The notes under the pieces were generated by a model. It did not search any database. It was not told the origin of the DNA and saw nothing but the letters and a program-made list of their open reading frames with translations. Both the position numbers and the translations under genes were made by a program. Of a stretch of DNA of 64,000 bases, positions 10,301 to 19,359 are shown in pieces (the first letter of the stretch is position 1; each line of letters begins with the position of its first letter). This DNA comes from UBA7957 sp965224675 (GTDB taxonomy: Bacteria; Pseudomonadota; Gammaproteobacteria; Granulosicoccales; Granulosicoccaceae), in contig CBDDAA010000004.1 in assembly GCA_965224675.1 (NCBI GenBank), positions 2,046,001-2,110,000 on the forward strand, read 5' to 3'.

Positions 10301-10400
10301 TGAGTGCATATACGCACCGCTTGCTGGAGGTCAAATAATAAAAACCACAATTACAGAGCCGGTATTCTACGACCCAGAGGGTACTAAACAAAATGTCTGA
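7371..10400 (+). CDS. soxA: sarcosine oxidase alpha subunit
   Basis: Large subunit (1009 residues, normal length) of heterotetrameric sarcosine oxidase. Domains in order are a ferredoxin-like N-terminal domain (about 15-100, without the cluster cysteines), an NAD-binding two-dinucleotide-fold region with GAGPAG at 181-186, and a C-terminal GcvT-like tetrahydrofolate-binding domain (about 600-1000) that captures the one-carbon unit. It overlaps soxD by four bases and soxG by eight. The arrangement indicates growth on, or turnover of, sarcosine, glycine betaine or choline. Confidence 0.95.
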   Translation: MISSSGPSAGKRLSRGGRIDRAKVLLFSFNGRKYTGYEGDTLASALIANGIHLIGRSWKYHRPRGFVGSGAEEPNAIFQLDEGSTTIANARATEISLYEGLTARSVNCWPSPRFDILAVFQFFGALLPAGFYYKTFMWPKTAWMQYEFFIRKASGLGRAPVKPDPDYYEKTFAHCDLLIVGAGPAGLSAAQAAGRTGARVILADEQNEFGGSLLFSRENIGNLSAMEWVGEVLTELKTRPNVQLLSRSTVYGYLDQNFLTISQKLSDHLPRNERSGPREILWKVRARKVILATGAQERPMVFANNDRPGVMLASSVSTWINRYAVIPCQRAIVFTNNDSAYQSVLDLLDAGITVAAVVDVRAASKGALPLAVKKRGVIIYQNSAVINCKGGKHINAACIMRLKTNGNEVLDGPFAVACDLLAVSGGWSPVVHLSAQSGARAIWNEDKACFCPGEPVQDEQSAGAASGLFQLTECLQSGFDCSVRALNDCDFDTQSCGEPTRVTPLRTDTMAAVFLVPLPWPNGRGPKQFVDLQNDVTVADILLAVREGFKSIEHVKRYTAMGFGTDQGKIGNINGMAIVAKALGQDIASVGTTTFRPNYTPVTFGAIAGPDYAEQFFQPIRKTSIHVWHEEQGAQFENVGQWKRPWYYPLPGEDIQAAVRRECLAVRRGVGILDASTLGKIEIKGPDAAEFLNRVYTNAWTKLKIDHARYGIMLGEDGMVMDDGVTVRLAKDHFFMHTTTGGAAPVLAWLERWLQTEWPQLKVYLTSVTDHWMTAAVVGPRSRELVASICHDIDFSSEAFPFMTSRKGTFADVEGRVNRISFSGELAYEVNVPANYGRYVWDALIAAGEVFDITPYGTETMHVLRAEKGYIIVGQDTDGSVTPVDLGMNWLLSRTKDFIGKRSLGRVDTIRSDRKQLVGLLTENPNDVIPEGAQLVEEASLSIPMPMLGHVASSYFSANLNKSIALALVENGFSRKGECIYAPLAGGQIIKTTITEPVFYDPEGTKQNV

Positions 10401-10968
10401 TTCGAGTATCCAGGAAAGTCCGCTGGTTCAGGTGGAAGACGAATCAGTGGCGTTGATCAAAGAAATAAGCAAGCTCGGTTATATAAATTTGCGAGGTGAT
10501 ATTGGCAAAGGTCGTACCAAATTTGCAATGTCAGTGAAAAAGATTCTTGGCGTGGCTGCACCTGTCTCGGTTAATCGCGTGGTAGAAAATGCGCAATACA
10601 AAGTGTTTTGGCTGGGTCCCGATGAGTGGATGCTGGTGACTCATCCACAGTTGCAGAGTGGGGTTATTGAGCAATTGGAAACGCCTCTACATGGCTTTTT
10701 TCATAGCGTGACAGATGTGTCCAGTGCTTACACAACGATCGAGCTGGCCGGTGCTTATGCGGTAAAATTATTGAATAAGGGTTGCCCGCTGGATTTACAC
10801 CCGCAAGTGTTCACTGCAGGCGATTGTGCGCAAAGTTTGCTTGCTCAAACCCAGATTATCCTTTCACGTAAGTGTGAATTAAATGTTTTTGAAATAATTG
10901 TTCGTCGCAGTTATGCTGATTATTTACTGCGATGGCTGAATCTTGTAAATACAGTCAGCGGACAATAA
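10393..10968 (+). CDS. soxG: sarcosine oxidase gamma subunit
   Basis: The fourth subunit (191 residues) of heterotetrameric sarcosine oxidase; SoxG resembles part of the GcvT fold and is structural. Typical segments are FWLGPDEWMLVT and the C-terminal FEIIVRRSYADYLLRWL. The start lies inside the soxA 3' end (8-base overlap), and it ends the operon. The next gene, DAHP synthase, is convergent with only 15 bases between stops. Confidence 0.92.
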   Translation: MSDSSIQESPLVQVEDESVALIKEISKLGYINLRGDIGKGRTKFAMSVKKILGVAAPVSVNRVVENAQYKVFWLGPDEWMLVTHPQLQSGVIEQLETPLHGFFHSVTDVSSAYTTIELAGAYAVKLLNKGCPLDLHPQVFTAGDCAQSLLAQTQIILSRKCELNVFEIIVRRSYADYLLRWLNLVNTVSGQ

Positions 10969-10983
10969 GCATATGCCAATTTC

Positions 10984-12045
10984 CTACGTAATACGCTGTG
11001 GCAGAACCGGCTTTAACTCTTTATAGAGTGCGGCCAGCGTTTGCTCGGTGGTTTCCCAGCTGATGCAGGCATCGGTAATCGACACACCGTACTTCAGGTT
11101 TTCGCTCAGTGGCTGATTACCCGCATGCAGATGACTTTCAAGCATAATGCCCACAATGGATTGATTGCCCTGCAAAATCTGTTGAGCAACTTCTGATGCG
11201 ACCAAGGGTTGCTGCTGTGGATCGTTACTACTGTTTGCATGGCTACAATCGACAATCAAATTTTGTGAAAGACTGGCCATGCTCAACGCATTTTCGGCTT
11301 CATTGATACTGCCGGCATCATAGTTGGATCGCTGCTTGCCACCTCGAAGTATAACGTGTCCATACTTGTTTCCGCGGGTTTGGATAACGGTTGTTCTGCC
11401 ATCTGCATTAATTCCCAGGAAACGATGAGGAACGCCTGCCGATTTCATTGCATTTACTGCTACATCCAGATTGCCATTGGTTGCATTTTTAAAACCAACA
11501 GGTGTGGAAAGTCCACTTGCCATTTCCCGATGGGTTTGTGACTCGGTTGTGCGTGCGCCTATTGCCGTCCAGGAAAACAGATCAGCAAGGTATTGTGGAC
11601 TGATAGGATCAAGCGCTTCTGATCCCGTGGGAAGACCCCGCTCAGCAAGCCAGACAAGTAGTTCTCTGGCTATGCTCAGACCGTCCTCAATGCGAAAAGA
11701 ATCATTTCGGTGGGGGTCATTAATCAATCCTTTCCAGCCAACAGTGGTGCGTGGTTTTTCAAAGTATACACGCATAATAATATACAAAGTGTCTGCATAT
11801 TTTTGTTGCAGTTGTATCAGTCGCTCGGCATATTCTTTAGCGGCAGTAATATCATGAATGGAGCACGGGCCGGTGACAACCAGAAGACGATGATCTTCAC
11901 GGTCCAAAATGGCTTTAATCTGACGACGGCTGGCCTCGACTGTTTCTGTGGCTTTGGACGTTCGAGGAACCTTTACACGTAGTTGCGCGGGAGAGAGTAA
12001 AACCTCTTCTGAGACGATGTTTATATTGCTTAATGTGTTGTTCAT
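10984..12045 (-). CDS. 3-deoxy-7-phosphoheptulonate synthase, class I (AroF/G/H type)
   Basis: Condenses phosphoenolpyruvate and erythrose 4-phosphate to DAHP, the first step of the shikimate pathway, in the cytoplasm. It has 353 residues, matching the class I AroFGH enzymes. Family blocks visible are LLVVTGPCSIHD, RVYFEKPRTTVGWKGLINDP, SGLSTPVGFKNATNG and IVDCSHANS. The ATG at 12045 gives the usual N-terminus; an upstream in-frame TTG at 12093 would add 16 atypical residues and is not preferred. Which aromatic amino acid inhibits it cannot be decided here. Confidence 0.93.
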   Translation of the reverse strand: MNNTLSNINIVSEEVLLSPAQLRVKVPRTSKATETVEASRRQIKAILDREDHRLLVVTGPCSIHDITAAKEYAERLIQLQQKYADTLYIIMRVYFEKPRTTVGWKGLINDPHRNDSFRIEDGLSIARELLVWLAERGLPTGSEALDPISPQYLADLFSWTAIGARTTESQTHREMASGLSTPVGFKNATNGNLDVAVNAMKSAGVPHRFLGINADGRTTVIQTRGNKYGHVILRGGKQRSNYDAGSINEAENALSMASLSQNLIVDCSHANSSNDPQQQPLVASEVAQQILQGNQSIVGIMLESHLHAGNQPLSENLKYGVSITDACISWETTEQTLAALYKELKPVLPQRIT

Positions 12046-12480
12046 TGATTCAAAGCCGGGTAAGAGATCTGATAGTGTGGACGCTGTGCGCAATCAGTGT
12101 AAAGAATAGTGTTGTCACGGGTAGTTTTGTCATGATCCTTCATTAAACTGAAATCGTCGCTTCAATGGATTACAAAAAGTTAGCGATTCAGTCCAAACTA
12201 TTAAATTTGTGGAATAGGTATATAAGCTAATCCCAGACAAAAAACCATCTGCTTTTTTTGCAAGTGTTTTAGTCAGAATTTGATTCAGTGTAATAGGAAA
12301 TTTAATTGGAATCAACAGGGCGCTGATAATATAAACGGCCTTGTTTATTGATATTATCAATATCATGCATGCCGTGGTTTTTGAGTTTAGTGGTTGAAAT
12401 CAATTACCATTGAGAAAAGTTTGACCTGTATTCTCTACACAACTCTGTAAGCTGGTGTATGAATCCTCAGCAACCAGCTT
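12046..12480. other. intergenic region between DAHP synthase and rnd
   Basis: A 435-base AT-rich spacer upstream of the DAHP synthase gene and downstream of rnd. It contains a 17-base perfect palindrome at 12346-12362. A minus-strand frame at 12130-12366 (78 aa) has no ribosome site and an unconvincing composition, so I do not call it a gene. Confidence 0.35.
12346..12362. promoter_or_regulatory. 17-base perfect palindrome, possible operator
   Basis: TATTGATATTATCAATA is a perfect inverted repeat around a central T, about 300 bases upstream of the DAHP synthase start. It resembles an FNR half-site pair, but the spacer between TTGAT and ATCAA is three bases rather than four. No regulator is assigned; in such AT-rich sequence chance is possible. 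Confidence 0.25.
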
Positions 12481-13644
12481 TTAATCGCGCTCTAGCTTAA
12501 CTTGCTGTGCCTCAATATACAGGCGAATTTTGCCATCGAGTGCCTCAAGCAGTTGATTACCTATCAACTCTTTACGCCAACCCTGGATAAGTAAAGATTG
12601 CCCGGGCTGAAGTATCAGTTTTTCAAGTTCTTTACGCGGAGCGAGAAGCATTGGGTTGATTGACAATTCCTGGCTGCGAATCTTTACCAGTGTTGATAGC
12701 AAGTCAACAATAGCCTCTTGCATCGGTTTAAGTTTTGTCTTTTTATTAAAGGCGGGCATGGGTTGGGGATTCATCGAGGACGCATTGGCGACAATTTGTA
12801 AAAGGATGTCACCATGGCGCCTGAGCATTCCTTCACTGATTCCCCGCATATGGGATAGATCCTCCAGGGAGGTAGGTACCTGCTTGGCAATATCGATAAG
12901 CATTTCGTCCTTCATTAACCAGCGACGGGGTAAGTTCTGCTCTTTGGCAGTTATTTCCCGCCATTCGGCAATTTTTTGAATAATTGAAAGCGTTTGGCCT
13001 TTGTATCTTTGAATGCCGCGAACCCTTAGCCACATATCACTAACAGGTGGCTCATAGATAAGTGGGTTTTCCAAAGCCTGAAAATCATTATCAAGCCAAA
13101 GTAATCGATTTTTCTTAGTCAGCTCGTCACGCATTAACGGGTAAATGCGGGCCAGATAAAGTACATCGTCCGCAGCATAACGTAGCTGTGGATCAGGTAA
13201 AGGTCGGCGAGTCCAATCAGCACGTGAGTGCGCTTTTGCCAAGTCTACGTCGAGAATGGCTTTTACCAGATTGCTGTAGCCTATCTGTTCTTGATAGCCG
13301 AGTAGTGGTGCGGCAAGCTGTGTATCAAAAATCGGACCTGGAATCAATTTTTTCAGCCAGTAAAAAATTTCCAGATCTTGCCCTGCGGCATGAAATATTT
13401 TTAGAATATTCCGGTTAAAGAGAACATCCAATAATGGCTCAATATTCTCAAGCGTAAGTGGGTCGATGCATACAACACGCTCTGTGGTGGCGACTTGAAT
13501 AAGGCAAAGCTGAGGTCTGTAGGTTTTTTCTCGAATAAACTCTGTATCGACCGCTACCCATGATTGTTTTTGTAAATAATCACAGAAAGTTATAAGTTCT
13601 GGTGTCTCGACGATAGTATGAATTTTTTCGGGTTTAAGGGTCAT
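12481..13644 (-). CDS. rnd: ribonuclease D
   Basis: 3'-5' exoribonuclease of the DEDD family that trims tRNA and other stable RNA 3' ends. At 387 residues it is close to E. coli RNase D. The first exonuclease motif VAVDTEFIREKTYRPQL carries Asp33 and Glu35, and ADDVLYL lies in the third motif. An HRDC domain follows (about 200-290, VRGIQRYKGQTLSIIQKIAEWRE). The start is ATG at 13644. It is a single gene, divergent from the PhoD-like gene. Confidence 0.93.
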   Translation of the reverse strand: MTLKPEKIHTIVETPELITFCDYLQKQSWVAVDTEFIREKTYRPQLCLIQVATTERVVCIDPLTLENIEPLLDVLFNRNILKIFHAAGQDLEIFYWLKKLIPGPIFDTQLAAPLLGYQEQIGYSNLVKAILDVDLAKAHSRADWTRRPLPDPQLRYAADDVLYLARIYPLMRDELTKKNRLLWLDNDFQALENPLIYEPPVSDMWLRVRGIQRYKGQTLSIIQKIAEWREITAKEQNLPRRWLMKDEMLIDIAKQVPTSLEDLSHMRGISEGMLRRHGDILLQIVANASSMNPQPMPAFNKKTKLKPMQEAIVDLLSTLVKIRSQELSINPMLLAPRKELEKLILQPGQSLLIQGWRKELIGNQLLEALDGKIRLYIEAQQVKLERD

Positions 13645-13883
13645 TTACAATTCGGTCCTGAACGGTAGACCGGCCAGCATAAACCAAAAACGTATTAAGA
13701 GCAGAAAAATTACCATTGGCTCAATTTTCACCGCGTAACAGTAGGATGGAATTGAAAGGTTTATGCAACGCGCTTATGTGCAATTACGTACTTTTGTTTA
13801 TTAAGTTCAGATTTCAATGACATTCTGGCGCGTTAATTGTAGGTCGATTACAGCCCTGTCATTAACCAAAGTAAGCATAGCCC

Positions 13884-16800
13884 ATGGTATTCAGACCCGC
13901 AGTCCAGATTGGTAAATTTGCATTAGAATCTGATGGTTTACACGCTGTTTCCTTTCAAGTCAGAAACTTATTACTCATTGCTACTGCGTTACTGCTTTTT
14001 GGCTGTAATCAATCAAAGTCAACTACTGCACAAGATCAAAGTAACTCACTTGAACAAGAACCTTCTGTTCAACAACTTGTTGAGCAATCCACAATAAGCT
14101 TGCGTAATACCGGCGCAGAAAATAATAGCCAGGTTGACCTTAGTCCTGTAAACGACGCATCTGCTTATGGTTGGAACAGTGTTGGCAGTTGCCTTTATAC
14201 CAATAGCAATATTGCACCGGGTAATGGAAAGTGGCGATTTCAACTGGGACAGGCATGTCAATTGTTTCAACAAAGTGCTTATAAAGTTATCCAGGGAGAG
14301 GCATACAGCCTTATCTTTGATGCCAGCGCCTATGTGGGTTTGCCAGCATCAGTTACCGCACAGTTAACGATCACAAATGAATCCGGTGAAACTAAAGTAG
14401 TGGCATCGCAAGAATTTGATTTTAAAGAGATAAAGGAGAATAACTGGTATTCCTACCAATTGCTTACAGGCTTTGGTGAATTGGATGATTTTGTGGGGAA
14501 GGCATTGAGTGTGAGGTTTGTGAGCAATAGCGGGAATAATCAGTTGCTCTCTGTTGATAATATTTTACTACAGGCGTTTCATGCAGCCGAGGAATCAACC
14601 ACGGTGTTCTCCGATAGCTGGGCAGGCAGTTGTGATCAGATTTGGGCAGGAGAGAGCTACTGGGCAAACAGGTTGCAGGATTGGCAGGTGAAGGGTGGTC
14701 GATTACAAACACGTAAACCCACTATTTCCCGTCTTAGACGTACTATTCACCGAATTGGCAGCTATATCAATGCAAGCCCTAATGATTTCAAGCTTCGTGT
14801 CAACACAGGTATTGAAGAAGAGTCGAGTAAGGGTTCATATAATGGATTTTTGCTTGGCGCAGGACTCAGATTGGACTATCGGGCAGCAGCACTGATTCAT
14901 AATCGCTCCGGAAAAAACGGCGGAATCGTCGCCGCGGTCGATCATCTTGGCCGTGCATTCATTCGTGATAATGGAATAATCAACGAAAACCTGGCTGTCG
15001 GTGAAGACTCTATTAACCTTAATCTAAAAGCAGTTACTTTGGAATTACACGCTCAATATCAAAGTGATCATAACTACCGTCTGACACTATCGGTATTTGA
15101 TTCTGCAGAGCAATTAATCAGTCAGGCAATATCATCGGTTTCTGCCGTGAGAGTGCTGGGTAATATTGCTTTGATCTCAAATCCGGGACAGATTCCCGCA
15201 ACCGCTCATTGGTTTAATGATTTTACTGGAGCTGGGCGCAAATTAACCGAACAAAACGAACGCAAATTTGGCCCCGTTTTATTTGCGTCTTATACCTTAA
15301 GCAGGAATGTACTAACGCTTAACGCACAATTGCCACCTGTCTGCGAAGATCGTTATGAAAACGCAAGCCTGGAAGTCATGCGTAATGGAAGTTGGGAGAA
15401 AGTGGCTACAAGCAATATTGATGCAAGTGCCCATACGGCTCAGTTTCGAGTGACTGACTGGAATGACAGTCTGGCAACGCTGTATCGTGTCTCGCTGGAC
15501 GAAATTACCAATGGTGAAACACTTGCCCATTATTTTGAGGGAACAATACAAGCTGATCCTAAAAATAAATCCCAATTGACATTTACAGGGCTTACCTGCC
15601 GGCCGGGTGTGTTACGAAGCCCTGAAGGATGGATACAACAATTTTCATTAAAACCGTTTAGCTGGACGCAGGAACGATTGGTTTTTCCACATAAAGAATT
15701 GATGGATAATGCATCAAAACATGGCAGTGATTTGCTGGTTTTTACGGGTGATCAGATCTATGAATTTGATCCGAATGGTTTTGTTGATAAGAGTGGCCTT
15801 GAGGAACAAAGCCTGGACTATCTGTACAAGTGGTTTCAGTTCGGCTGGAGCGTCAGGGACTATATACGCGACATACCGTCAATAATCATTCCAGATGATC
15901 ATGATATCTACCAGGGGAATTTTTGGGGGGAAAATGGGCGACATGCCGAGCAGGAGGCTGATGGTGGTTATGTCAGTCCGGCACAGTTTGTTAAAATGGT
16001 CGAGAAAACCCAAACGGGCAGTTTACCGCCAGCGTTTGATCCAACCCCGGTGGAACAGAATATCGGTGTTTATTATACGGATATGGTCTATGGAGGAATC
16101 GGCATAGCGATTCTTGAGGACAGAAAATTCAAAACTGGACCCAATAGTCAGGCCGAACCGAAGGTTCTGCTTGGTAACCGGCAACATGCATTCTTAGACT
16201 ATTGGGCTGATGATTGGAAAGGTCAGGAGATGAAAATTGTTTTTTCCCAATCACCCTTTGCGGCCAGCCATTCACACTCTGGTGATGGTTATAACTACGG
16301 GGGCGTGGATCAGGATGCCAACGGCTGGCCAAAGCCACAACGTGATGAGGCACTTGTGCGTCTCAGACGGGTTTTTGCACCGCATGTTAATGGTGATCAG
16401 CATTTAGGGCTTACATTGAAACATGGTATTGATCAACCCAATGATGCGGTTTATTCTTTTTCCGTGCCTTCCATGTTAAATATATTTGCGCGAATATGGG
16501 ATCCACAAAATACAAAAAATGGCACTGGCGACAGGAGTGTTAGTTATACAGGGGACTATATTGAGCAACATGGGAACCATATTAACGTTCTTGCCGCAGC
16601 AAACCCGGACGATTACTATCGTAGTGGTGAACGCCCTGAGCTGGTAAATAAAAACCAATTAGGTACGGGTTATGGGATAATCCGCATCAATAAGCCCAAT
16701 CGCACATACAGTTTTGAAGCCTGGCCGATAAATGAAGATCCATTAGTGGAAAGTTCCAAACCCTATGAAGGTTGGCCTGTTACATTCCATCAAGATGATA

Positions 16801-17030
16801 ATGATGGGCGAACCCCAGTAGGTTTTTTACCACAACTGACAGCAGCGGTTGATAATCCGGTTATTCATGTTATTGATGAATCGGATAATCAATTGGTTTA
16901 CGCTAAGCGATTGAGTTCAAAAATATTCACACCACCCGTTTATGCACTTGATCCGAGCTATACGGTCAGATTCTCAGATCCTGACACTGGTTATGAAGAA
17001 CTTATTCGAGGATTGCGTGTGTCTGAATAA
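13884..17030 (+). CDS. PhoD-like metallophosphatase lipoprotein with long N-terminal extension
   Basis: Predicted outer-surface or periplasmic lipoprotein of 1048 residues. A hydrophobic stretch ending in the lipobox LLFGC (Cys at about 41) follows an unusually long n-region. Residues 50-560 are beta-rich and unassigned, and may be a carbohydrate-binding or concanavalin-like region. The metallophosphatase domain spans about 565-930 with FTGDQIYE (Asp623), IPDDHD (671-674) and VNGDQHLG (Asp838, His840), the metal-binding blocks of PhoD-type alkaline phosphatase/phosphodiesterase. PhoD enzymes are usually about 500 residues and Tat-exported, so the lipoprotein form with a long extension is uncommon. 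The phosphate ester it attacks is unknown. Confidence 0.75.
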   Translation: MVFRPAVQIGKFALESDGLHAVSFQVRNLLLIATALLLFGCNQSKSTTAQDQSNSLEQEPSVQQLVEQSTISLRNTGAENNSQVDLSPVNDASAYGWNSVGSCLYTNSNIAPGNGKWRFQLGQACQLFQQSAYKVIQGEAYSLIFDASAYVGLPASVTAQLTITNESGETKVVASQEFDFKEIKENNWYSYQLLTGFGELDDFVGKALSVRFVSNSGNNQLLSVDNILLQAFHAAEESTTVFSDSWAGSCDQIWAGESYWANRLQDWQVKGGRLQTRKPTISRLRRTIHRIGSYINASPNDFKLRVNTGIEEESSKGSYNGFLLGAGLRLDYRAAALIHNRSGKNGGIVAAVDHLGRAFIRDNGIINENLAVGEDSINLNLKAVTLELHAQYQSDHNYRLTLSVFDSAEQLISQAISSVSAVRVLGNIALISNPGQIPATAHWFNDFTGAGRKLTEQNERKFGPVLFASYTLSRNVLTLNAQLPPVCEDRYENASLEVMRNGSWEKVATSNIDASAHTAQFRVTDWNDSLATLYRVSLDEITNGETLAHYFEGTIQADPKNKSQLTFTGLTCRPGVLRSPEGWIQQFSLKPFSWTQERLVFPHKELMDNASKHGSDLLVFTGDQIYEFDPNGFVDKSGLEEQSLDYLYKWFQFGWSVRDYIRDIPSIIIPDDHDIYQGNFWGENGRHAEQEADGGYVSPAQFVKMVEKTQTGSLPPAFDPTPVEQNIGVYYTDMVYGGIGIAILEDRKFKTGPNSQAEPKVLLGNRQHAFLDYWADDWKGQEMKIVFSQSPFAASHSHSGDGYNYGGVDQDANGWPKPQRDEALVRLRRVFAPHVNGDQHLGLTLKHGIDQPNDAVYSFSVPSMLNIFARIWDPQNTKNGTGDRSVSYTGDYIEQHGNHINVLAAANPDDYYRSGERPELVNKNQLGTGYGIIRINKPNRTYSFEAWPINEDPLVESSKPYEGWPVTFHQDDNDGRTPVGFLPQLTAAVDNPVIHVIDESDNQLVYAKRLSSKIFTPPVYALDPSYTVRFSDPDTGYEELIRGLRVSE

Positions 17031-17078
17031 CAACCGGCCTGGGACAATTTCGACAGTATTTCATCATCAGGAATTTTT

Positions 17079-17306
17079 ATGAAAATTTTGGATCAAATAC
17101 CACTTTCTATGCTAATTGTTGGCGCACTGTTTTTGGGTCTTGCACCATTCTCTCCAGAGCCTCATCTATGGGAGAAGCTAAAAATGTTAATGGCTGGAGT
17201 CCTGGTTAGGCCGGTTGATATATTTGATCTGGGCATGCACGGTGTGCTGCCCTTGCTGCTCGGTCTGAAATTGATGCGGTTATTTACCACTCGTGCCACA
17301 CAATGA
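17079..17306 (+). CDS. small conserved membrane protein
   Basis: A 75-residue protein with two hydrophobic segments (about 8-25 and 51-66) separated by a conserved-looking amphipathic stretch EPHLWEKLKMLMAGVLVRPVDIFDL. Small proteins of this pattern occur in many gammaproteobacteria, sometimes carried under the loose label RND transporter, but they are far too short for that function. It follows the PhoD-like gene by 48 bases and converges on the TauE/SafE gene. No function is claimed. Confidence 0.65.
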   Translation: MKILDQIPLSMLIVGALFLGLAPFSPEPHLWEKLKMLMAGVLVRPVDIFDLGMHGVLPLLLGLKLMRLFTTRATQ

Positions 17307-17319
17307 CGCAAGCTTGAGG

Positions 17320-18015
17320 TTAAGCTATGTGATGATGGGATGTGGTGAAAAGCTTGAACAGCGCCATTGTAATTAATAATGCACCTATCAATCGGCGTAA
17401 CCAGATATTTTTAGTTAAGTGGGAAAATTTAGCCGCTGACAACCCACTTAAGAACAGGGCGGGCAGGGTAGCAATACCAAAAATCAACATTATAGCAGCG
17501 CCAATAACAATATCACCCGATGCCAGTGCCCAAATCAATGCGGAATAGACCAGTCCACAGGGCAGCCAGCCCCAGACAAGGCCAGTAGCAAATGCTTGCG
17601 AAAGCGACCTTATTGGAATAAAGCGCTGACTGATGGGTTGAATCAATTTCCATAAGTGTTGCCCTGACTTCTCGATCGGTGCAAGAAACTGAGTCCATCC
17701 CGCTAAATAGAGACCCAGGGCGAGTAGGAACAGGCCGGTAAGGATTCGTGTAAATAACATTGCAATATGCGTATCAATAACACTGAGTAGTGTGCCTCCA
17801 AGCAATCCGGCGATTGCTCCGGCGATGCTATAGCTGGTTATGCGACCAAAGTTATAAGCTGTTAGATACGAGAGCAACCGAGCGTTATTGACTGCTGCCT
17901 GAGGTGCAATACTAAGGGTGAGTGCGCCAACGATGCCACCACACATGCCGATACAATGCACGGAACCGAGTAAACCAATTGTTAATGCAGTAAGAAGATA
18001 TTCGTGATAGGACAA
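17320..18015 (-). CDS. TauE/SafE-family membrane protein, cbb3-associated type
   Basis: Inner-membrane protein of 231 residues with about six helices, from the COG2836 branch. It starts with the characteristic LLGSVHCIGMCGGIVGAL, where the Cys/Met pair suggests copper handling. In many gammaproteobacteria this branch sits beside ccoNOQP-ccoGHIS and is thought to help cbb3 oxidase assembly; here it lies 15 kb away from that locus. The start is a TTG at 18015 preceded by a purine-rich AGAGAAAG. It is convergent with the small membrane gene upstream. Confidence 0.8.
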   Translation of the reverse strand: MSYHEYLLTALTIGLLGSVHCIGMCGGIVGALTLSIAPQAAVNNARLLSYLTAYNFGRITSYSIAGAIAGLLGGTLLSVIDTHIAMLFTRILTGLFLLALGLYLAGWTQFLAPIEKSGQHLWKLIQPISQRFIPIRSLSQAFATGLVWGWLPCGLVYSALIWALASGDIVIGAAIMLIFGIATLPALFLSGLSAAKFSHLTKNIWLRRLIGALLITMALFKLFTTSHHHIA

Positions 18016-18255
18016 TTTATTCTTTCTCTGATAAAAATGCAGATGCTCTGAGCATTATTGCGAAGGCTTTCAACGTTTGACAAATCCGCGAATCTCAATA
18101 ACAACTGCAAAGCGTGAGTCGCCAAGCACCCTGTAGAGGAGAAACCATAAGACGAATAGGTAGTTTAAATCACGCGGGTTGGGGGTGTAAATACCGCATA
18201 ATTTTTATCCCAAAATACAATTGAAAAATATTGATTGAGAACGCCCCCCAGCTTC

Positions 18256-19173
18256 TTACAACTTATAATTATCAGGCCAATTGGCAAATTGCATTTTCAG
18301 AAAATCCACAAAGACCCGCACTTTAAGGGGTAAATAGCGACGGGTTGGATACATCAGCCATGCCTCTGTCGTTAATTCGGATACTGTGATCGTGTAGTCT
18401 GCAAATAATTCAATCAGCTGTCCTTTATCCAATTCTTGCCAAACTGCCCAGTGAGGTATCAGCGCTATGCCCATTCCTGCGACTGCACAGTCCCTGAGGA
18501 CAACAGAATTTGATACTTCAACATGACTATCAATCTTCACTTTCTCAATACGATTGCCCTCCCTATTATGGAAACTCCACAAAGTATATTCCTTCATCGG
18601 GAAATGCAGACAATTGTGATTTGCAATTTCATCAGGCATTCGAGGTTTGCCCCGTTTCTTCAAATAGCTTTGACTTACACATATCACAAATTTTTCATCA
18701 AAAAGCTTGCTACCAATATAGGAATAATCGGATGGTGGTGCTAAACGAATCGCGACATCTATGTGCTCCGCCAATAAATCCAACTCGGCATCAATGAATT
18801 GTAAGTCGTAATGTATTTCTGGATAGTTTTGTGAAAATTCTGATAACAAAGGGGTAATAGCAAGTTGGCCAAAATCTACCGGGGCTGTGATACGTAATGT
18901 TCCCTGTGGGATGTCACTCATTTCAGTCACACTTTTTCCCGCCTGATTAATTTCTTCTACAGACGCTGCGATACGCTCGAAATAAAGTGCGCCCGCTTCG
19001 GTGAGTTCAAGTCGCCGAGTGCTGCGTTGAAACAATCGTATACCCAATTCTTTCTCAAGCGTGGCGATGGTGCGAGAAATATGCGATGGTGAAACGTTGT
19101 GCTCACGAGCGACCGCAGAAAAACTGCCACGCCGTACTACTTCAACGAAATTGCTTAGGCTTAAGATATTCAT
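18256..19173 (-). CDS. LysR-family transcriptional regulator
   Basis: DNA-binding regulator of 305 residues with the standard N-terminal winged helix-turn-helix (about 3-60, SFSAVAREHNVSPSHISRTIATLEKELGIRLFQRSTR) and a periplasmic-binding-like effector domain (about 90-295). It is transcribed divergently from the GST/cupin/MBL/AhpD gene group, so these are its most likely targets. The effector is unknown. The ATG at 19173 matches the normal family N-terminus. Confidence 0.92.
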   Translation of the reverse strand: MNILSLSNFVEVVRRGSFSAVAREHNVSPSHISRTIATLEKELGIRLFQRSTRRLELTEAGALYFERIAASVEEINQAGKSVTEMSDIPQGTLRITAPVDFGQLAITPLLSEFSQNYPEIHYDLQFIDAELDLLAEHIDVAIRLAPPSDYSYIGSKLFDEKFVICVSQSYLKKRGKPRMPDEIANHNCLHFPMKEYTLWSFHNREGNRIEKVKIDSHVEVSNSVVLRDCAVAGMGIALIPHWAVWQELDKGQLIELFADYTITVSELTTEAWLMYPTRRYLPLKVRVFVDFLKMQFANWPDNYKL

Positions 19174-19359
19174 TTATGCATTATCTGTAAAAATGCCTCA
19201 AGTGGTTCGCTCGGTAAATGTCTATGTTTTAACTTCACCCAGCAGCCTGTTCCTTAGTAAATATTGATCTGTGCATAATGCGCAAAAGTGTTTTACTGAA
19301 AAACCTGTTTCCCTGAATAGAACGAGTACCTATGCTGAATCACAAACATCGGACTCGTT
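19174..19359. promoter_or_regulatory. divergent promoter region with candidate LysR box
   Basis: The 186-base spacer between the LysR gene and the GST gene. TGCATAATGCGCA at 19272-19284 fits the T-N11-A rule for LysR-type binding sites and contains the partial dyad GCAT-A-ATGC. This is a weak motif and is offered only because of the divergent layout. Confidence 0.3.

Noticed and set aside
12349..12359. TTGAT/ATCAA half-sites as a second FNR box
   Set aside because: The spacer is three bases instead of the required four, and the downstream gene is not an expected FNR target.
12130..12366. Minus-strand 78-codon frame with a hydrophobic start
   Set aside because: No ribosome site, AT-rich low-quality composition, and it lies in what is probably the DAHP synthase promoter region.
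17079..17306. RND transporter label for the 75-residue protein
   Set aside because: The protein has only two hydrophobic segments and cannot be an RND pump; the label is a common misannotation of this small family.
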